A stretch of DNA of 64,000 nucleotides from Nocardioides sp. YIM 152315 (GCF_029210375.1 NZ_JARGER010000043.1:540249-604248), one strand, 5' to 3'; positions 35,421-44,460 are shown, numbered from the stretch's first letter. Numbers and translations are program-made. Notes: a model not told the origin generated them from the letters alone.

Positions 35421-35528
35421 AGGCTTCTCTCGACACGACCTGGCCGCCCGGCGACCGTGCGGCCGCCTGGACGCTCAACTGAACTGACGACGGTACACAA
35501 CCTCGCCAATCGGCATCCTCTCAGGAAT

Positions 35529-35556
35529 CGGCGGTCCGGGCGCATCCGGACCGCCG
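35529..35556 (-). terminator. Hairpin terminator after hpt
   Basis: CGGCGGTCCGG and CCGGACCGCCG form a perfect 11-bp stem with a 6-nt loop, 14 bp downstream of the hpt stop codon. It should end the tilS-hpt transcript; the remaining spacer (35421-35528) then carries the ftsH promoter. Confidence 0.75.
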
Positions 35557-35569
35557 AACAGCCGGGGCG

Positions 35570-36121
35570 TCAGGAGTACACGTGCGGCGCGAGCGTGCCG
35601 ATGTCGCGCAGGTTGCGGTAGCGCTCCCGGTAGTCGAGGCCGTAGCCGACGACGAACTCGTTGGGGATGTCCCAGCCGACGTACTTGACGTCGACGGGCA
35701 TGGTCAGCGCCTCGGGCTTGCGGAGCAGCGTGCAGATCTCGACGCTCGCGGGGCTGCGCGAGGCGAGGTTGGACGTGAGCCACGACAGCGTCAGGCCGGT
35801 GTCGATGATCTCGTCGACGATGACGACGTGGCGGCCCGAGATGTCGGTGTCGAGGTCCTTGAGGATGCGCACGACGCCGCTGGACTTCGTGCCGGAGCCG
35901 TAGGACGAGACCGCCATCCAGTCCATCTCGAGGTGCCGGCCGAAGCTGCGGGCGAGGTCGGCCATCACCATGACCGCGCCGCGCAGGATGCCGACGATCA
36001 GCAGGTCCTTGCCCTCGTAGTCGGACTCGATCTCGGCGGCGAGCTCGCGCAGCCGCTCCTGGATCTGCTCCTCGGTGAAGAGAACGTTGACCAGGTCCGC
36101 CTGCACGTCGGATGCGTCCAT
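35570..36121 (-). CDS. hpt: Hypoxanthine phosphoribosyltransferase
   Basis: 183 residues. Hpt salvages hypoxanthine and guanine with PRPP. LIVGILRGAVMVMADLAR is the pyrophosphate loop, VSSYGSGTKSSG the flexible loop, and VVIVDEIIDTGLTLSWL the PRPP-binding motif; VGWDIPNEFVVGYGLDYRERYRNL is the C-terminal purine-binding signature. Start MDASDVQADLV at 36121; the frame to 36580 is a tilS shadow. It lies 10 bp downstream of tilS. In many bacteria Hpt and TilS adjoin FtsH, as here. Confidence 0.97.
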   Translation of the reverse strand: MDASDVQADLVNVLFTEEQIQERLRELAAEIESDYEGKDLLIVGILRGAVMVMADLARSFGRHLEMDWMAVSSYGSGTKSSGVVRILKDLDTDISGRHVVIVDEIIDTGLTLSWLTSNLASRSPASVEICTLLRKPEALTMPVDVKYVGWDIPNEFVVGYGLDYRERYRNLRDIGTLAPHVYS

Positions 36122-36131
36122 GGGCGAGAGC

Positions 36132-37124
36132 CTAGGAGATCGACCCGAGCCGGGCGCGCTCGACCCGCAGCCGGCCGTCGGCGCGGCGGCAGCGCACCGG
36201 ACCCGGCAGGTCGATCCACCGCTGACCGTGCCAGTCGGTGACGAGGGCGTCCATGGCCAGCACGTGCTCGTGGAAGAGCTCCGAGGCCGGCGCACCCGCC
36301 GCGAGCGCGGCCAGCCGCAGCACCCGGCGCCGGACTGCGTCGGCGGTCTCGGCGAGGCGATCGACCGGCAGCGCCCCGTCGGGGGCGCGGAGGTCGGCGT
36401 ACGCCGACTCGGCGAGGTCGTCGAGGTGGTCCATGTCGGTGCGGAGCTGGTCGGCGGTGCGCGCGAGGGTCTCGGCGACGCCGGGGCCGAGCTGCTCCTC
36501 CAGCACCGGGAGGACGCGGTGCCGGACCCGGGAGCGGGAGTACGCCGGGTCGCTGTTGTGCGGGTCGTCCCAGGTCGCACGACCCTCGACCAGGCACGCG
36601 GTCACGGTGTCGGCGCGCCCCACGTCGAGCAGCGGTCGCACGAAGCGGTCGTAGCGCCGGCGCATCCCCGACAGCGACCGCCCGCCGGAGCCGCGGGCCA
36701 GCCCGAGGAGCACGGTCTCCGCCTGGTCGTCGCGGGTGTGGCCGAGCAGCACGGCGGCGGCGTCGACGCGGGCGGCGACCTCCTCGAGCACCGCGTAGCG
36801 GGCCCGCCGCGCGGCGGCCTCCGGCCCCAGCCCGTCGGACTCGACGTGCACCCGGGCCGTGAGGGTCTCGGCGGCGCCCGCCTCCGCCATCTGCGCGACG
36901 ACGGCGGCGGCGCGCTCGGCCGACCCCTCCTGCAGGCCGTGGTCGACGGTCACGCCGACGACGTGCCAGCCCGCCTTGTGACCCTCGAAGACGGTGGCGG
37001 CCAGCAGCGCTACGGAGTCCGGACCGCCCGAGCACGCGACCACGACGGCGCGGCCGGGTCCGACGTCGGCGAGCGCGCGGCGTACGCCGAGCCGGACGGC
37101 CGCCACCGCCGGGTGCAGGCTCAC
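36132..37124 (-). CDS. tilS: tRNA(Ile)-lysidine synthase
   Basis: 330 residues. TilS attaches lysine to C34 of the CAU-anticodon tRNA-Ile, switching it from Met to Ile decoding. The PP-loop ATP-binding motif is ACSGGPDSVAL (SGGPDS at 32-37); GHTRDDQAETVLLGLARGSG and the DNSDPAYSRSRVRHRVLPVLE region match TilS. It is a short form, ending soon after the substrate-binding domain without the longer C-terminal domain of E. coli TilS, as usual in actinobacteria. GTG start at 37124 overlaps the upstream metalloprotease stop as GTGA. Confidence 0.95.
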   Translation of the reverse strand: MSLHPAVAAVRLGVRRALADVGPGRAVVVACSGGPDSVALLAATVFEGHKAGWHVVGVTVDHGLQEGSAERAAAVVAQMAEAGAAETLTARVHVESDGLGPEAAARRARYAVLEEVAARVDAAAVLLGHTRDDQAETVLLGLARGSGGRSLSGMRRRYDRFVRPLLDVGRADTVTACLVEGRATWDDPHNSDPAYSRSRVRHRVLPVLEEQLGPGVAETLARTADQLRTDMDHLDDLAESAYADLRAPDGALPVDRLAETADAVRRRVLRLAALAAGAPASELFHEHVLAMDALVTDWHGQRWIDLPGPVRCRRADGRLRVERARLGSIS

Positions 37125-38158
37125 AGCACGCGGGAGATCCAGGCCGTGGGCGCCGCGATCTCGGCCTTGGACGGGAGGTTCTCGGGGCGGTCGAAGATCG
37201 CATTGAACTCGGCCATGCCGGCCTTGTCGACGACGGCGCGCACGAACTTCGCGCCGTCGCGGTACTGCGCCATCTTCGCGTCGAGGCCGAGCACCCGGCG
37301 CAGGGTGCGGTCGAGGGCGCCGACTCCCTTGCGGCGCTTGTTGAAGCGTCTGCGGATGTCCGCGACGGTCGGGATCACCTGCGGACCCACGCCGTCCATG
37401 ACGACGTCGGCGTGGCCCTCGAGCAGCGACATCACGCCCGTGACGCGGTCGATGATCTCCTTCTGCTCCGGCGTGCTCACGGCTTCGAGGAGGTTCTCGC
37501 CGCGGGTGCCGCCCTTCAGCGACTCCGTCAGGCGCCGGAACCCGTCGTCGAGGAGCCCCGAGGGCTCCAGCGAGTCGGCGAGCGCGTGCATCTGGTCGAG
37601 CAGGTGGTCGCCGAGCCACGGCACGGCGGTGAACTGCACCCGGTGGGTCTCCTCGTGCAGGCAGACCCACAGCCGGAAGTCGTGCGGGTCGACGCCGAGC
37701 TCGCGCTCCACGTGGACGATGTTCGGCGCGACCAGGAGAAGCCGGCCGGCGGGCGGGTGGAAGGGGTCGAACTGGCCGAGCACCTTGCCGGCGAGGAAGC
37801 CGAGCAGCCCACCGACCTCGACGCCGGTCACCCGCGAGCCGACCGCGTGGGCGACCCCGGACGTACGGGCCCTGCCGGCGAGCTTGTCGACGACGGGTGC
37901 GAGCACGCTGGCGAAGCCGTCGGCGTTCGCCTGCACCCAACCCGGGCGGTCGACGACCACGACGGGGGCGGTGTCGTCCGCCGCCTGGAGCCCGGAGAAG
38001 TCGCGGACCAGCCCGGTCGACCGCGCAGCGCCCGCGCGCAGCTCGGCGACGACGGCGGCCGCGTCCTCGCGGCTGACCACCGGCCCCTGCCCGGCCAGGC
38101 GGGAGCCGACGGCGACCGCGAGGCCCCAGTCGACCATGCTCGGACCCGGGTTGTTCAT
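37121..38158 (-). CDS. Zinc-dependent metalloprotease-like protein (zincin_2 / DUF2342 family)
   Basis: 345 residues. HEETHRVQF is a HExxH zinc motif (near residue 168), and SLLEGHADVVMDGVG downstream provides a likely third ligand region. The family is actinobacterial, sits next to tilS in many genomes, and has been labelled 'coenzyme F420 biosynthesis associated', without proof of activity. No signal peptide or membrane segment is visible, so it is cytoplasmic. The ATG at 38158 lies 39 bp downstream of dacB. Protease activity is inferred from the motif only. Confidence 0.88.
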   Translation of the reverse strand: MNNPGPSMVDWGLAVAVGSRLAGQGPVVSREDAAAVVAELRAGAARSTGLVRDFSGLQAADDTAPVVVVDRPGWVQANADGFASVLAPVVDKLAGRARTSGVAHAVGSRVTGVEVGGLLGFLAGKVLGQFDPFHPPAGRLLLVAPNIVHVERELGVDPHDFRLWVCLHEETHRVQFTAVPWLGDHLLDQMHALADSLEPSGLLDDGFRRLTESLKGGTRGENLLEAVSTPEQKEIIDRVTGVMSLLEGHADVVMDGVGPQVIPTVADIRRRFNKRRKGVGALDRTLRRVLGLDAKMAQYRDGAKFVRAVVDKAGMAEFNAIFDRPENLPSKAEIAAPTAWISRVL

Positions 38159-38197
38159 GCAGCGACCGTACCCGTGTGGCGCAACGTGGGCGGTGCC

Positions 38198-39616
38198 TCA
38201 GGAGCAGCGGCAGTCGGCGAGCGCGGCGGTGATCTCGTCGAGCGCCGCGCGCGCGTCGAGGGTGTCGACCGGGTCGATCCGGTCGGAGAGGAACGCGAAC
38301 ACCATCGGTGCCCCGCGCCGGTCGGTGACGCTGCCGGCCAGGCCGCTGACGCCGGTCAGGGTGCCGGTCTTGGCACGCACGGCCCCCCGACCCGGAGCGG
38401 CGACGTCCTGGACGAACCGCTCGGTGAGGGATCCGTTGAACCCGGCGACGGGCAGGCCCGTGACCACCGTGCGCAGCTCGGGATGCTCGGCCGACCCGGC
38501 GACCGCGAGTAGGCCGGTCAGCGTGTCGGGGTCGAGCCTGTCGTCGCGCGAGAGCCCGCTGCCGTCGTATACCTCGGCCCCGTCGGTGGGTACGCCGAGC
38601 GCCGCGATCGCGTCGAGCACCGCACCCGCCCCTCCGGCGAAGGTCGGTGGCGCCCCCACCGCGAGAGCGGTCTGGCGGGCGAGCACCTCGGCGGCCTCGT
38701 TGTCGCTGGTCGCCAGCGTGTGCTCGACGAGCTGGCCGAGCGGCGGGCTCGTCACGCGGGCGAGCTCCTCGTCGGCGGCGTCGGCCCGACGCGGCTCGGG
38801 GATCCCGATCACCTCGACCCCGGCGCGGGCGAGCGCGGCGGCGAACGCCGTGGCGGCCGCCAGCGAGGGGTCGTCGACGCGGCCGAACCCGTTGGCGGGT
38901 CGGCCCTCGTCGACCCAGAGCGACCGGATCGGAGCGACGACCGCGTCGGGGACGTAGGAGTCCGGCCAGTGCGGGCTGACGTCCGGTCCGGCGAAGAGCG
39001 TCGCGTCGTACCCCACCCGCACCCGCCTCGTGCCGCGCTCGAGCAGACGGGCAGCGGTGTCCTCGGCGAGCGTCACGACGTCGGCGACCTCGGGGTAGTC
39101 GTCCTTGCCGGGCCGCTTCGAGGCGAGCAGCGGGTCTCCGCCGCCGACCAGGACGATGCGCCGCCGGCTCGCGGCGACGACGGTCGTCGCGAACGTCTGC
39201 TCCGGGCCCATCGTCTCGAGCGCCGCCGCCGTGGTCAACAGCTTGAGCGTGGAGGCGGGGACCGCGTCGCCGGTGCCCTTCGAGTAGAGCAGTGACCCGT
39301 CGAGGCTCGAGACGGTGGCGAGGACGTGCGGCCCGAGGTCGTCGTCGCGCAGCAGCCGGGCGACCGCCTTCCGGACCTTCGCCGGGTCGGCGGTGCCGGT
39401 GGCCGACGCCGCGACCGGGCTCGGGGCGGTCAGCGGGGGCAGCTCGAGCCCGGTCGGCGGCTCGACGCGGGCCGGCTCCTCGTCGGGGTCGGGCGCGCGG
39501 TCGAGCCAGTACGTCGTACCCGCGCCGCCGAGCAGACCCACGACCAGCAGGACGGGGAGCCAGAGGGCGATGCGGGACGCCGCGCGCGACGGGTGGCGTG
39601 CATCACGTCTCCCCAC
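38198..39616 (-). CDS. dacB: D-alanyl-D-alanine carboxypeptidase/endopeptidase (PBP4 family)
   Basis: 472 residues. A membrane anchor/signal segment spans about 15-36. The serine peptidase S13 motifs are in order: S-T-L-K at 122-125 (active Ser122), SDN in LATSDNEAAEVLAR, and KTG in RAKTGTLTGVSGLAG. YDGSGLSRDDRLDP is typical of PBP4. It trims D-Ala and cross-links in peptidoglycan outside the membrane. The start is GTG at 39616. It diverges from ppa across 85 bp and heads the minus-strand run dacB, metalloprotease, tilS, hpt. Confidence 0.94.
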   Translation of the reverse strand: MGRRDARHPSRAASRIALWLPVLLVVGLLGGAGTTYWLDRAPDPDEEPARVEPPTGLELPPLTAPSPVAASATGTADPAKVRKAVARLLRDDDLGPHVLATVSSLDGSLLYSKGTGDAVPASTLKLLTTAAALETMGPEQTFATTVVAASRRRIVLVGGGDPLLASKRPGKDDYPEVADVVTLAEDTAARLLERGTRRVRVGYDATLFAGPDVSPHWPDSYVPDAVVAPIRSLWVDEGRPANGFGRVDDPSLAAATAFAAALARAGVEVIGIPEPRRADAADEELARVTSPPLGQLVEHTLATSDNEAAEVLARQTALAVGAPPTFAGGAGAVLDAIAALGVPTDGAEVYDGSGLSRDDRLDPDTLTGLLAVAGSAEHPELRTVVTGLPVAGFNGSLTERFVQDVAAPGRGAVRAKTGTLTGVSGLAGSVTDRRGAPMVFAFLSDRIDPVDTLDARAALDEITAALADCRCS

Positions 39617-39701
39617 CGTTCGCCCCTTCCGACTGCGCGTTTGCGGCCATTGTGCGCGAGACTGGCCGGGACCCGACGGATGGGTCGGCCGAACGCAGAC
39701 G

Positions 39702-40208
39702 ATGGCGGAGGATGACGTGCTCGAGTTCGACGTGCTGGTGGAGATCCCGAAGGGTCAGCGCAACAAGTACGAGGTCGACCACGAGTCCGGCCGCATCCGT
39801 CTCGACCGGACGCTCTTCACGTCGACGCAGTACCCAGCCGACTACGGCTACATCGAGAACACCCTCGGGCTCGACGGCGACCCGCTCGACGCGATGGTCA
39901 TCCTCCAGGAGCCCACCTTCCCCGGCTGCCTGATCCGCTGCCGCGCGATCGGCATGTTCCGCATGACCGACGAGGCCGGCGGCGACGACAAGGTCCTCTG
40001 CGTCCCCGCGACCGACCCGCGCCTGGAGCACCTGCGCGACATCTCCCACGTCTCGAAGTTCGACCGCCTCGAGATCCAGCACTTCTTCGAGGTCTACAAG
40101 GACCTCGAGCCCGGCAAGTCGGTCGAGGGCGCCGAGTGGGTCGGCCGCACCGAGGCCGAGTCCGAGGTCCACGCGTCGTTCGAGCGGTTCAAGACCGAGG
40201 GTCACTGA
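39702..40208 (+). CDS. ppa: Inorganic pyrophosphatase
   Basis: 168 residues. Family I soluble pyrophosphatase, removing PPi from biosynthetic reactions. FDVLVEIPKGQRNKYEVDHESGRIRLDR, seen here as EIPKGQRNKYE, gives the active-site Lys/Glu/Arg; YPADYGYIENTLGLDGDPLDAM contains the signature DGDPLD with metal-binding Asp residues. The ATG at 39702 adds a short acidic leader before LEFDVLVEIPKG. It is divergent from dacB. The downstream spacer begins with palindromic repeat copy 2. Confidence 0.97.
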   Translation: MAEDDVLEFDVLVEIPKGQRNKYEVDHESGRIRLDRTLFTSTQYPADYGYIENTLGLDGDPLDAMVILQEPTFPGCLIRCRAIGMFRMTDEAGGDDKVLCVPATDPRLEHLRDISHVSKFDRLEIQHFFEVYKDLEPGKSVEGAEWVGRTEAESEVHASFERFKTEGH

Positions 40209-40217
40209 TCGTCCTGC

Positions 40218-40274
40218 GGAATACCCGGTGCACCGGGTATTCCAGCACTTCTCGGGTGTTGCAACGCCAGAGAA
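40218..40274. repeat. Palindromic intergenic repeat, copy 2 (ppa downstream)
   Basis: Module B comes first here: a perfect 26-nt palindrome at 40218-40243 with left arm GGAATACCCGGTG. Module A follows, with TTCTC/GAGAA arms (40249-40253, 40270-40274) around GTTGCAAC. Module order is opposite to copies 1 and 3 while strand of module A is the same. Confidence 0.85.
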
Positions 40275-40397
40275 CCGTCGGAAGAACCCGCGAAGTCAGC
40301 GATCACTCTGCGAGGCGCGCCACCCCGTCGCTCGCCGTACTCCACAGGTGCGAACTGGCGTGGTTCCAGCACCCGCAGTCCGGGGCACGCCAGCGTC

Positions 40398-41360
40398 ATG
40401 ATGATTCCTCCGGACCGACCCGCTGACGATCCGCGCAACGCACCTGTGGTCCTTCGCAAGACGCTCGTCGCCGGCGGCTACGACGACCGCGCGATCGCCC
40501 GACTCGTCGCGGACGGCGTGCTGGTCAGGGTGCGACGCGGTGCGTACGTCGACAGGCCCGTGTTCGCACGGCTGGACGACGCCGGTCGGCACGGCCTGCG
40601 CGCGCGGGCCGTGTTCCAGCAGGCCAAGACCCGAGTGGTCCTGTCGCACGTATCCGGGGTGCCGGAGTACGACGCACCCACGTGGGGGCTCGATCTCGAC
40701 GACGTACACGTCACCCGGATGGACGGGAGGACCGGACGACACGAGGCCGGGGTCAATCAGCACTGCGGGACGATCCAGCCCGGCGACGTCCTCGAGCGCA
40801 ACGGCGTCGCGGTGATGAGCCCGACCCGTGTCGCGCTGGAGGTCACGACCGTCGCGGACGTGGAGTCGAGTCTCGTGGTGGTCAACCACCTGCTGCACTC
40901 CGGGGCGACCACCAAGGAGGCGCTCTCAGAGCGCTATGCACTGATGGAGCACTGGCCCCACACGCTGCACACCGACATCGTGATGCGACTGTCCGATCCG
41001 CGCATCGAGACCGTGGGCGAGAGTCGCAGCCTCTACCTGTTCTTCCAGCACGGCCTGCCTGCGCCGCATCCCCAGTACCCGATCCACGACTCGTCCGGAC
41101 GGGAGATCGCCCGCGTCGACTTCGCCTGGCCAGAGCTCGGGGTCTTCCTGGAGTTCGACGGCAAGGTCAAGTACGAGCGCCTGCTGAAGCCGGGACAGCG
41201 TGCCTCCGACGTCGTGGTCGCGGAGAAGGAGCGAGAGAGCCTGATCTGCCGCCTCACCGGATGGCGCTGCATCCGGATCACCTGGGCCGACCTCGCTCGG
41301 CCCGCGGCGACTGCCGCCCTGATCCGGGCCTTCCTCTTCCCCAGCGCATCCGCAGCCTGA
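40398..41360 (+). CDS. AbiEi-type antitoxin-domain protein with a nuclease-like C-terminus
   Basis: 320 residues. Residues about 15-55 (RKTLVAGGYDDRAIARLVADG, then LVRVRRGAYV) are a winged-helix AbiEi_4 domain; the middle matches actinobacterial 'type IV toxin-antitoxin AbiEi family' proteins (VVLSHVSGVPEYD). The C-terminus has a PD-(D/E)XK-like pattern: ARVDFAWPELGVFLEFDGK, where D, E and the E-F-D-G-K residues could bind metal, followed by WRCIRITWADL, as in DUF559/Vsr-like nucleases. No partner toxin gene is adjacent, so it is not a normal two-gene AbiE system. It sits alone between two copies of the palindromic repeat. No clear ribosome binding site; a second ATG follows at 40401. Confidence 0.75.
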   Translation: MMIPPDRPADDPRNAPVVLRKTLVAGGYDDRAIARLVADGVLVRVRRGAYVDRPVFARLDDAGRHGLRARAVFQQAKTRVVLSHVSGVPEYDAPTWGLDLDDVHVTRMDGRTGRHEAGVNQHCGTIQPGDVLERNGVAVMSPTRVALEVTTVADVESSLVVVNHLLHSGATTKEALSERYALMEHWPHTLHTDIVMRLSDPRIETVGESRSLYLFFQHGLPAPHPQYPIHDSSGREIARVDFAWPELGVFLEFDGKVKYERLLKPGQRASDVVVAEKERESLICRLTGWRCIRITWADLARPAATAALIRAFLFPSASAA

Positions 41361-41368
41361 ACGGCGGA

Positions 41369-41448
41369 CTTCTGGGGCAACTCCTGCGGTTCTCGGGTGT
41401 TGCAACGCGTGAGAAGCCCAGGAATACCCGGTGCACCGGGTATTCCTG
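41369..41448. repeat. Palindromic intergenic repeat, copy 3
   Basis: Module A (TTCTC at 41390 and GAGAA at 41411 around GTTGCAAC) is followed by module B, a perfect 30-nt palindrome at 41419-41448. The left flank 41369-41389 also resembles the flank of copy 1. It ends 8 bp before the stop of the minus-strand acyl-CoA oxidase-like gene. Confidence 0.85.
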
Positions 41449-41456
41449 CGAGGAGG

Positions 41457-43391
41457 TCACCCCGCCAGATCAGGTGAGCGGAGCATCTCGACCGGCACGC
41501 CCCAGGCGTCGACCAGGTCGACCGCGATCGGACGGACCTGCCGGCAGAGGCGGTTCACCTCGCGGGTGATGGCCTTGGACCGCTGCGAGGAGAGCCGGGC
41601 GTGCTCGAGGAACCAGGCGCGATCGGCCTCGATCGTCGACAGCGCGAAGAGGTCGCAGAGCCGGCCCAGGGCGACCGCGTTGTCCTCGGGGGTGTCGTCC
41701 GGCAGGGACCGCATCCGGTCGACGAAGGCCTCGAGCACGAGCCGCTCGACGTGGGCGTTGGCCGTGGCGATCACGTGGTCCTGCACCTGGGAGAAGACCT
41801 CGCCGGGGTTGCGGTCCTGGTCGATGCCGCGCTTGAGCCGGCGGGCGACGCCGACGAGCATGTGCTCCTCGCGGAAGCGCAGCATCGCGAGCTGGTAGTC
41901 CGAGTCGAGGAGCCCGGCCTCCTGGTCCTCGTCGTCGCCTCCGGGGAGCAGGTCGCGCACGCGCTCGAGCAGCGTGTGGGCCGACGTCCTCTCGATGACG
42001 GTCTCGACCGCGAGGTTGGCTACGAAGCGGACCATCCCGAGCTGGTCCATGTCCTCGAACTCGCTGGCGTAGTCGGTCAGCAGTCCCTTCGCGACCAGCT
42101 GCAGCAGCACGTGGTTGTCGCCCTCGAACGTCGTGAAGACGTCGGTGTCGGCCTTGAGCGCCGCGAACCGGTTCACCGCCAGGTAGCCGGCACCCCCGCA
42201 GGCCTCGCGGCACTCCTGGATGGTCCGGGTCGCGTGCCACGTGCCGAGCGCCTTGGTGCCGGCGGCGCGCCCCTCGAGCTCGCGCCGCTGGTGCTCGTCG
42301 CCGCCCTCGGGCGACGCCGCGCGCGAGAACACCTCGTGCAGCTGCGTGCGTACGACGTCCTGGGCGAAGTGCAGCGCGTAGGTGCGGGCGATCAGCGGCA
42401 GCAGCCGGCGCTGGTGCATGCCGTAGTCGAGGAGCAGCTGCTCCTCGGTGTCGGACTCCGCCTCGAACTGGCGGCGGCGCACGGCGTACCGCGTCGCGAT
42501 CGCGAGCGCCACCTTCGCGGCGTTGATCCCCGCCCCACCGACGCTGACCCGGCCCTGCACGAGCGTGCCGAGCATGGTGAAGAAGCGCCGGCCGGAGCTC
42601 TCGATCGGGCTCTCGTAGGTGCCGTCCGGGCGCACGTCCGCGAAGCGGTTGAGCAGCGCCTCGCGCGGCACCCGCACGTGGTCGAACCGGATCCGGCCGT
42701 TGTCGACGCCGTTGAGCCCCATCTTGCGTCCGTCGTCCTCGATCTCCACGCCCGGCGCGACCGCGCCGTCGACGCGGATGGGCACGACGAAGGCGTGGAC
42801 GCCCTCGGCCGTCCCGCCGACCTCGAGCTGGGCGAACACGACCGCGAGCTCGGCGTGCCGCGCCGCGTTGCCGATGTAGTCCTTGCCGGCCTGGTCGCCG
42901 CGCGTCGTGATCACGAACTCCTGCGCGTCGACGTCGTACGTCGCGACCGTGCCGAGCGCCTGGACGTTGGAGCCGTGGCCGGTCTCGGTCATCGCGAAGC
43001 AGCCCATCAGCCGGCCGCTCACCACGTCGCTCAGGTAGGCGTCGTGGTGCCGGCGGGTGCCGAGCTGGAGGATCGCGCCGCCGAACAGCCCGAACTGGAC
43101 GCCGACCTTCACGAGCACCGACAGGTCGCCGTAGGCGAGCGTCTCGAACGCCGCGATCGAGGCGCCGAGGTCGCCGCCCCCGCCGTACTCCTCGGGGAAG
43201 CCCATGCCGGTCTGCCCGGTCGCCGCCATCTCGACGACGAGCTCGCGAACCCGCTCGCGGAACTCGTCCATGCCGAGCTCCTCGGCCTCCTCCAGCACGG
43301 AGGCGTACGTCGCGAGGTTGGCGCGCACCAGGTCGCGCACCGCGGCGTACTCGCCGTCCAGCAGCGTCGTCAGGGCGCGGACGTCGACCAT
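41457..43391 (-). CDS. Acyl-CoA dehydrogenase/oxidase family protein (ACOX-like)
   Basis: 644 residues, the length of acyl-CoA oxidases rather than the 380-residue dehydrogenases. GCFAMTETGHGSNVQAL is the FAD/substrate loop; RGDQAGKDYIGNAARHAELAVVFAQL, GLNGVDNGRIRFDHVRVPREALLN and RRQFEAESDTEEQLLLDYGMHQRRLLP follow the ACOX order. ECREACGGAGYLAVNRF and VFTTFEGDNHVLLQLVAKGLL contain the catalytic Glu region (TFEGDN). It should oxidise acyl-CoA to trans-2-enoyl-CoA in beta-oxidation, either with O2 or an electron-transfer flavoprotein. The ATG at 43391 is 4 bp after the PAP2-protein stop, so the two are co-transcribed. Confidence 0.9.
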   Translation of the reverse strand: MVDVRALTTLLDGEYAAVRDLVRANLATYASVLEEAEELGMDEFRERVRELVVEMAATGQTGMGFPEEYGGGGDLGASIAAFETLAYGDLSVLVKVGVQFGLFGGAILQLGTRRHHDAYLSDVVSGRLMGCFAMTETGHGSNVQALGTVATYDVDAQEFVITTRGDQAGKDYIGNAARHAELAVVFAQLEVGGTAEGVHAFVVPIRVDGAVAPGVEIEDDGRKMGLNGVDNGRIRFDHVRVPREALLNRFADVRPDGTYESPIESSGRRFFTMLGTLVQGRVSVGGAGINAAKVALAIATRYAVRRRQFEAESDTEEQLLLDYGMHQRRLLPLIARTYALHFAQDVVRTQLHEVFSRAASPEGGDEHQRRELEGRAAGTKALGTWHATRTIQECREACGGAGYLAVNRFAALKADTDVFTTFEGDNHVLLQLVAKGLLTDYASEFEDMDQLGMVRFVANLAVETVIERTSAHTLLERVRDLLPGGDDEDQEAGLLDSDYQLAMLRFREEHMLVGVARRLKRGIDQDRNPGEVFSQVQDHVIATANAHVERLVLEAFVDRMRSLPDDTPEDNAVALGRLCDLFALSTIEADRAWFLEHARLSSQRSKAITREVNRLCRQVRPIAVDLVDAWGVPVEMLRSPDLAG

Positions 43392-43395
43392 GACG

Positions 43396-44433
43396 TCAGC
43401 GGTCGACCGGGACGTGGGAGGTCGTCGTGGTCGGGTGGGATGCGAGCCCGTGGCGGTCGAACTTCTGGCCGCTCGCGATGCCGCCGACGTAGAAGGAGAT
43501 GAACGCGATCATCACGCCGGCGATGTCGTCGGCGATGTAGTGCCAGCCGAAGTAGATGGTGGCCACGACGATCAGGCCGAAGTTGACCCAGAAGAGGACC
43601 CGGATCCAGCGCGTGCGGACCGTGAACTGCACCATCAGCGCCCAGAGCAGCCCGATGCCGGTGTGCAGGCTCGCGAAGCCGGCGACCGTCTGCGCCTGGC
43701 CATCGCCCCAGAGCACGCCCTGGCGCGCATTGACCAGCGAGTTCATCAGGTCGGCGGTGCCCGTGTGGGCGAGGCTCTGGTAGAGGTACTGGTACTCGAG
43801 ACCGGGGCCGAGCGTGGGCAGTGCGTAGTAGGAGATCGTGCCGAGCGTCCACGCGAGGCCCTGGGACGTGACGAACCACCAGCCGTAGGACAGGTTGCGC
43901 GACCACACCAGCCAGACGGTGACCATGATCGCCACCATCGGGATGAAGAGCAGGTAGAAGTTCGAGAGCACGTGGGCGACGTACGTCGTGCCGAGGAGGT
44001 CGTGCACCACCGAACCGGGCTCGTGGCCGAAGAACAGCACCTTGTCGAGCATGTGGAGCTCGCGGTCGTACATCCGGTCGCTGACCAGCGGCAGGAACGA
44101 CTTGAGGTTCCGGTAGCAGACGTAGATGACGTAGAAGCTCACGATCCCGAGCAGCACCAGCAGCAGGCGCTCGCGTGACCAGTGGGCATGCCAGCGCTCA
44201 CGGATCAGCTGGGGCATCCGGGCGACGCGGCCGCGCGAGAGCCAGATGGCGCGCGGCACCAGGTCGAGGAACAGCGCGCCGAAGCAGAGGATCGGGAGCC
44301 TGAACCAGGACGAGCCGAGGAAGCTGCTCTCGGGGTCGATCAGCGGCCGGTCGACGTACCAGGCCGTGACCACCGCCCAGATGCCCATGGCGATGGCGTT
44401 GACCACGAGCAGGGTCCAGGCACGGCGGTACAC
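43396..44433 (-). CDS. PAP2-superfamily integral membrane protein
   Basis: 345 residues with about seven membrane helices. The C-terminal half carries the phosphatase/phosphotransferase signature: ASLHTGIGLLWAL and, about 40 residues later, YFGWHYIADDIAG, with the catalytic His and Asp residues of the PAP2 / inositol-phosphorylceramide synthase-like group. An N-terminal block of two to three helices precedes it. It probably acts on a lipid phosphate or phospho-head group at the outer membrane face. Substrate unknown. It is first in a two-gene unit with the acyl-CoA oxidase-like gene, hinting at a lipid role. Confidence 0.82.
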   Translation of the reverse strand: MYRRAWTLLVVNAIAMGIWAVVTAWYVDRPLIDPESSFLGSSWFRLPILCFGALFLDLVPRAIWLSRGRVARMPQLIRERWHAHWSRERLLLVLLGIVSFYVIYVCYRNLKSFLPLVSDRMYDRELHMLDKVLFFGHEPGSVVHDLLGTTYVAHVLSNFYLLFIPMVAIMVTVWLVWSRNLSYGWWFVTSQGLAWTLGTISYYALPTLGPGLEYQYLYQSLAHTGTADLMNSLVNARQGVLWGDGQAQTVAGFASLHTGIGLLWALMVQFTVRTRWIRVLFWVNFGLIVVATIYFGWHYIADDIAGVMIAFISFYVGGIASGQKFDRHGLASHPTTTTSHVPVDR

Positions 44434-44460
44434 GCCCGTCAGTGTAGGGACTGTGTCGAG

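Noticed and set aside
33429..35621. 730-codon plus-strand open frame
   Set aside because: Antisense to ftsH; composition typical of a shadow frame.
36075..38957. 960-codon plus-strand open frame
   Set aside because: Antisense to tilS, the metalloprotease and dacB, all of which have clear motifs.
40398..41360. Complete AbiE toxin-antitoxin system
   Set aside because: No AbiEii-type nucleotidyltransferase toxin gene lies next to it; only the antitoxin-like domain and a nuclease-like tail are present.
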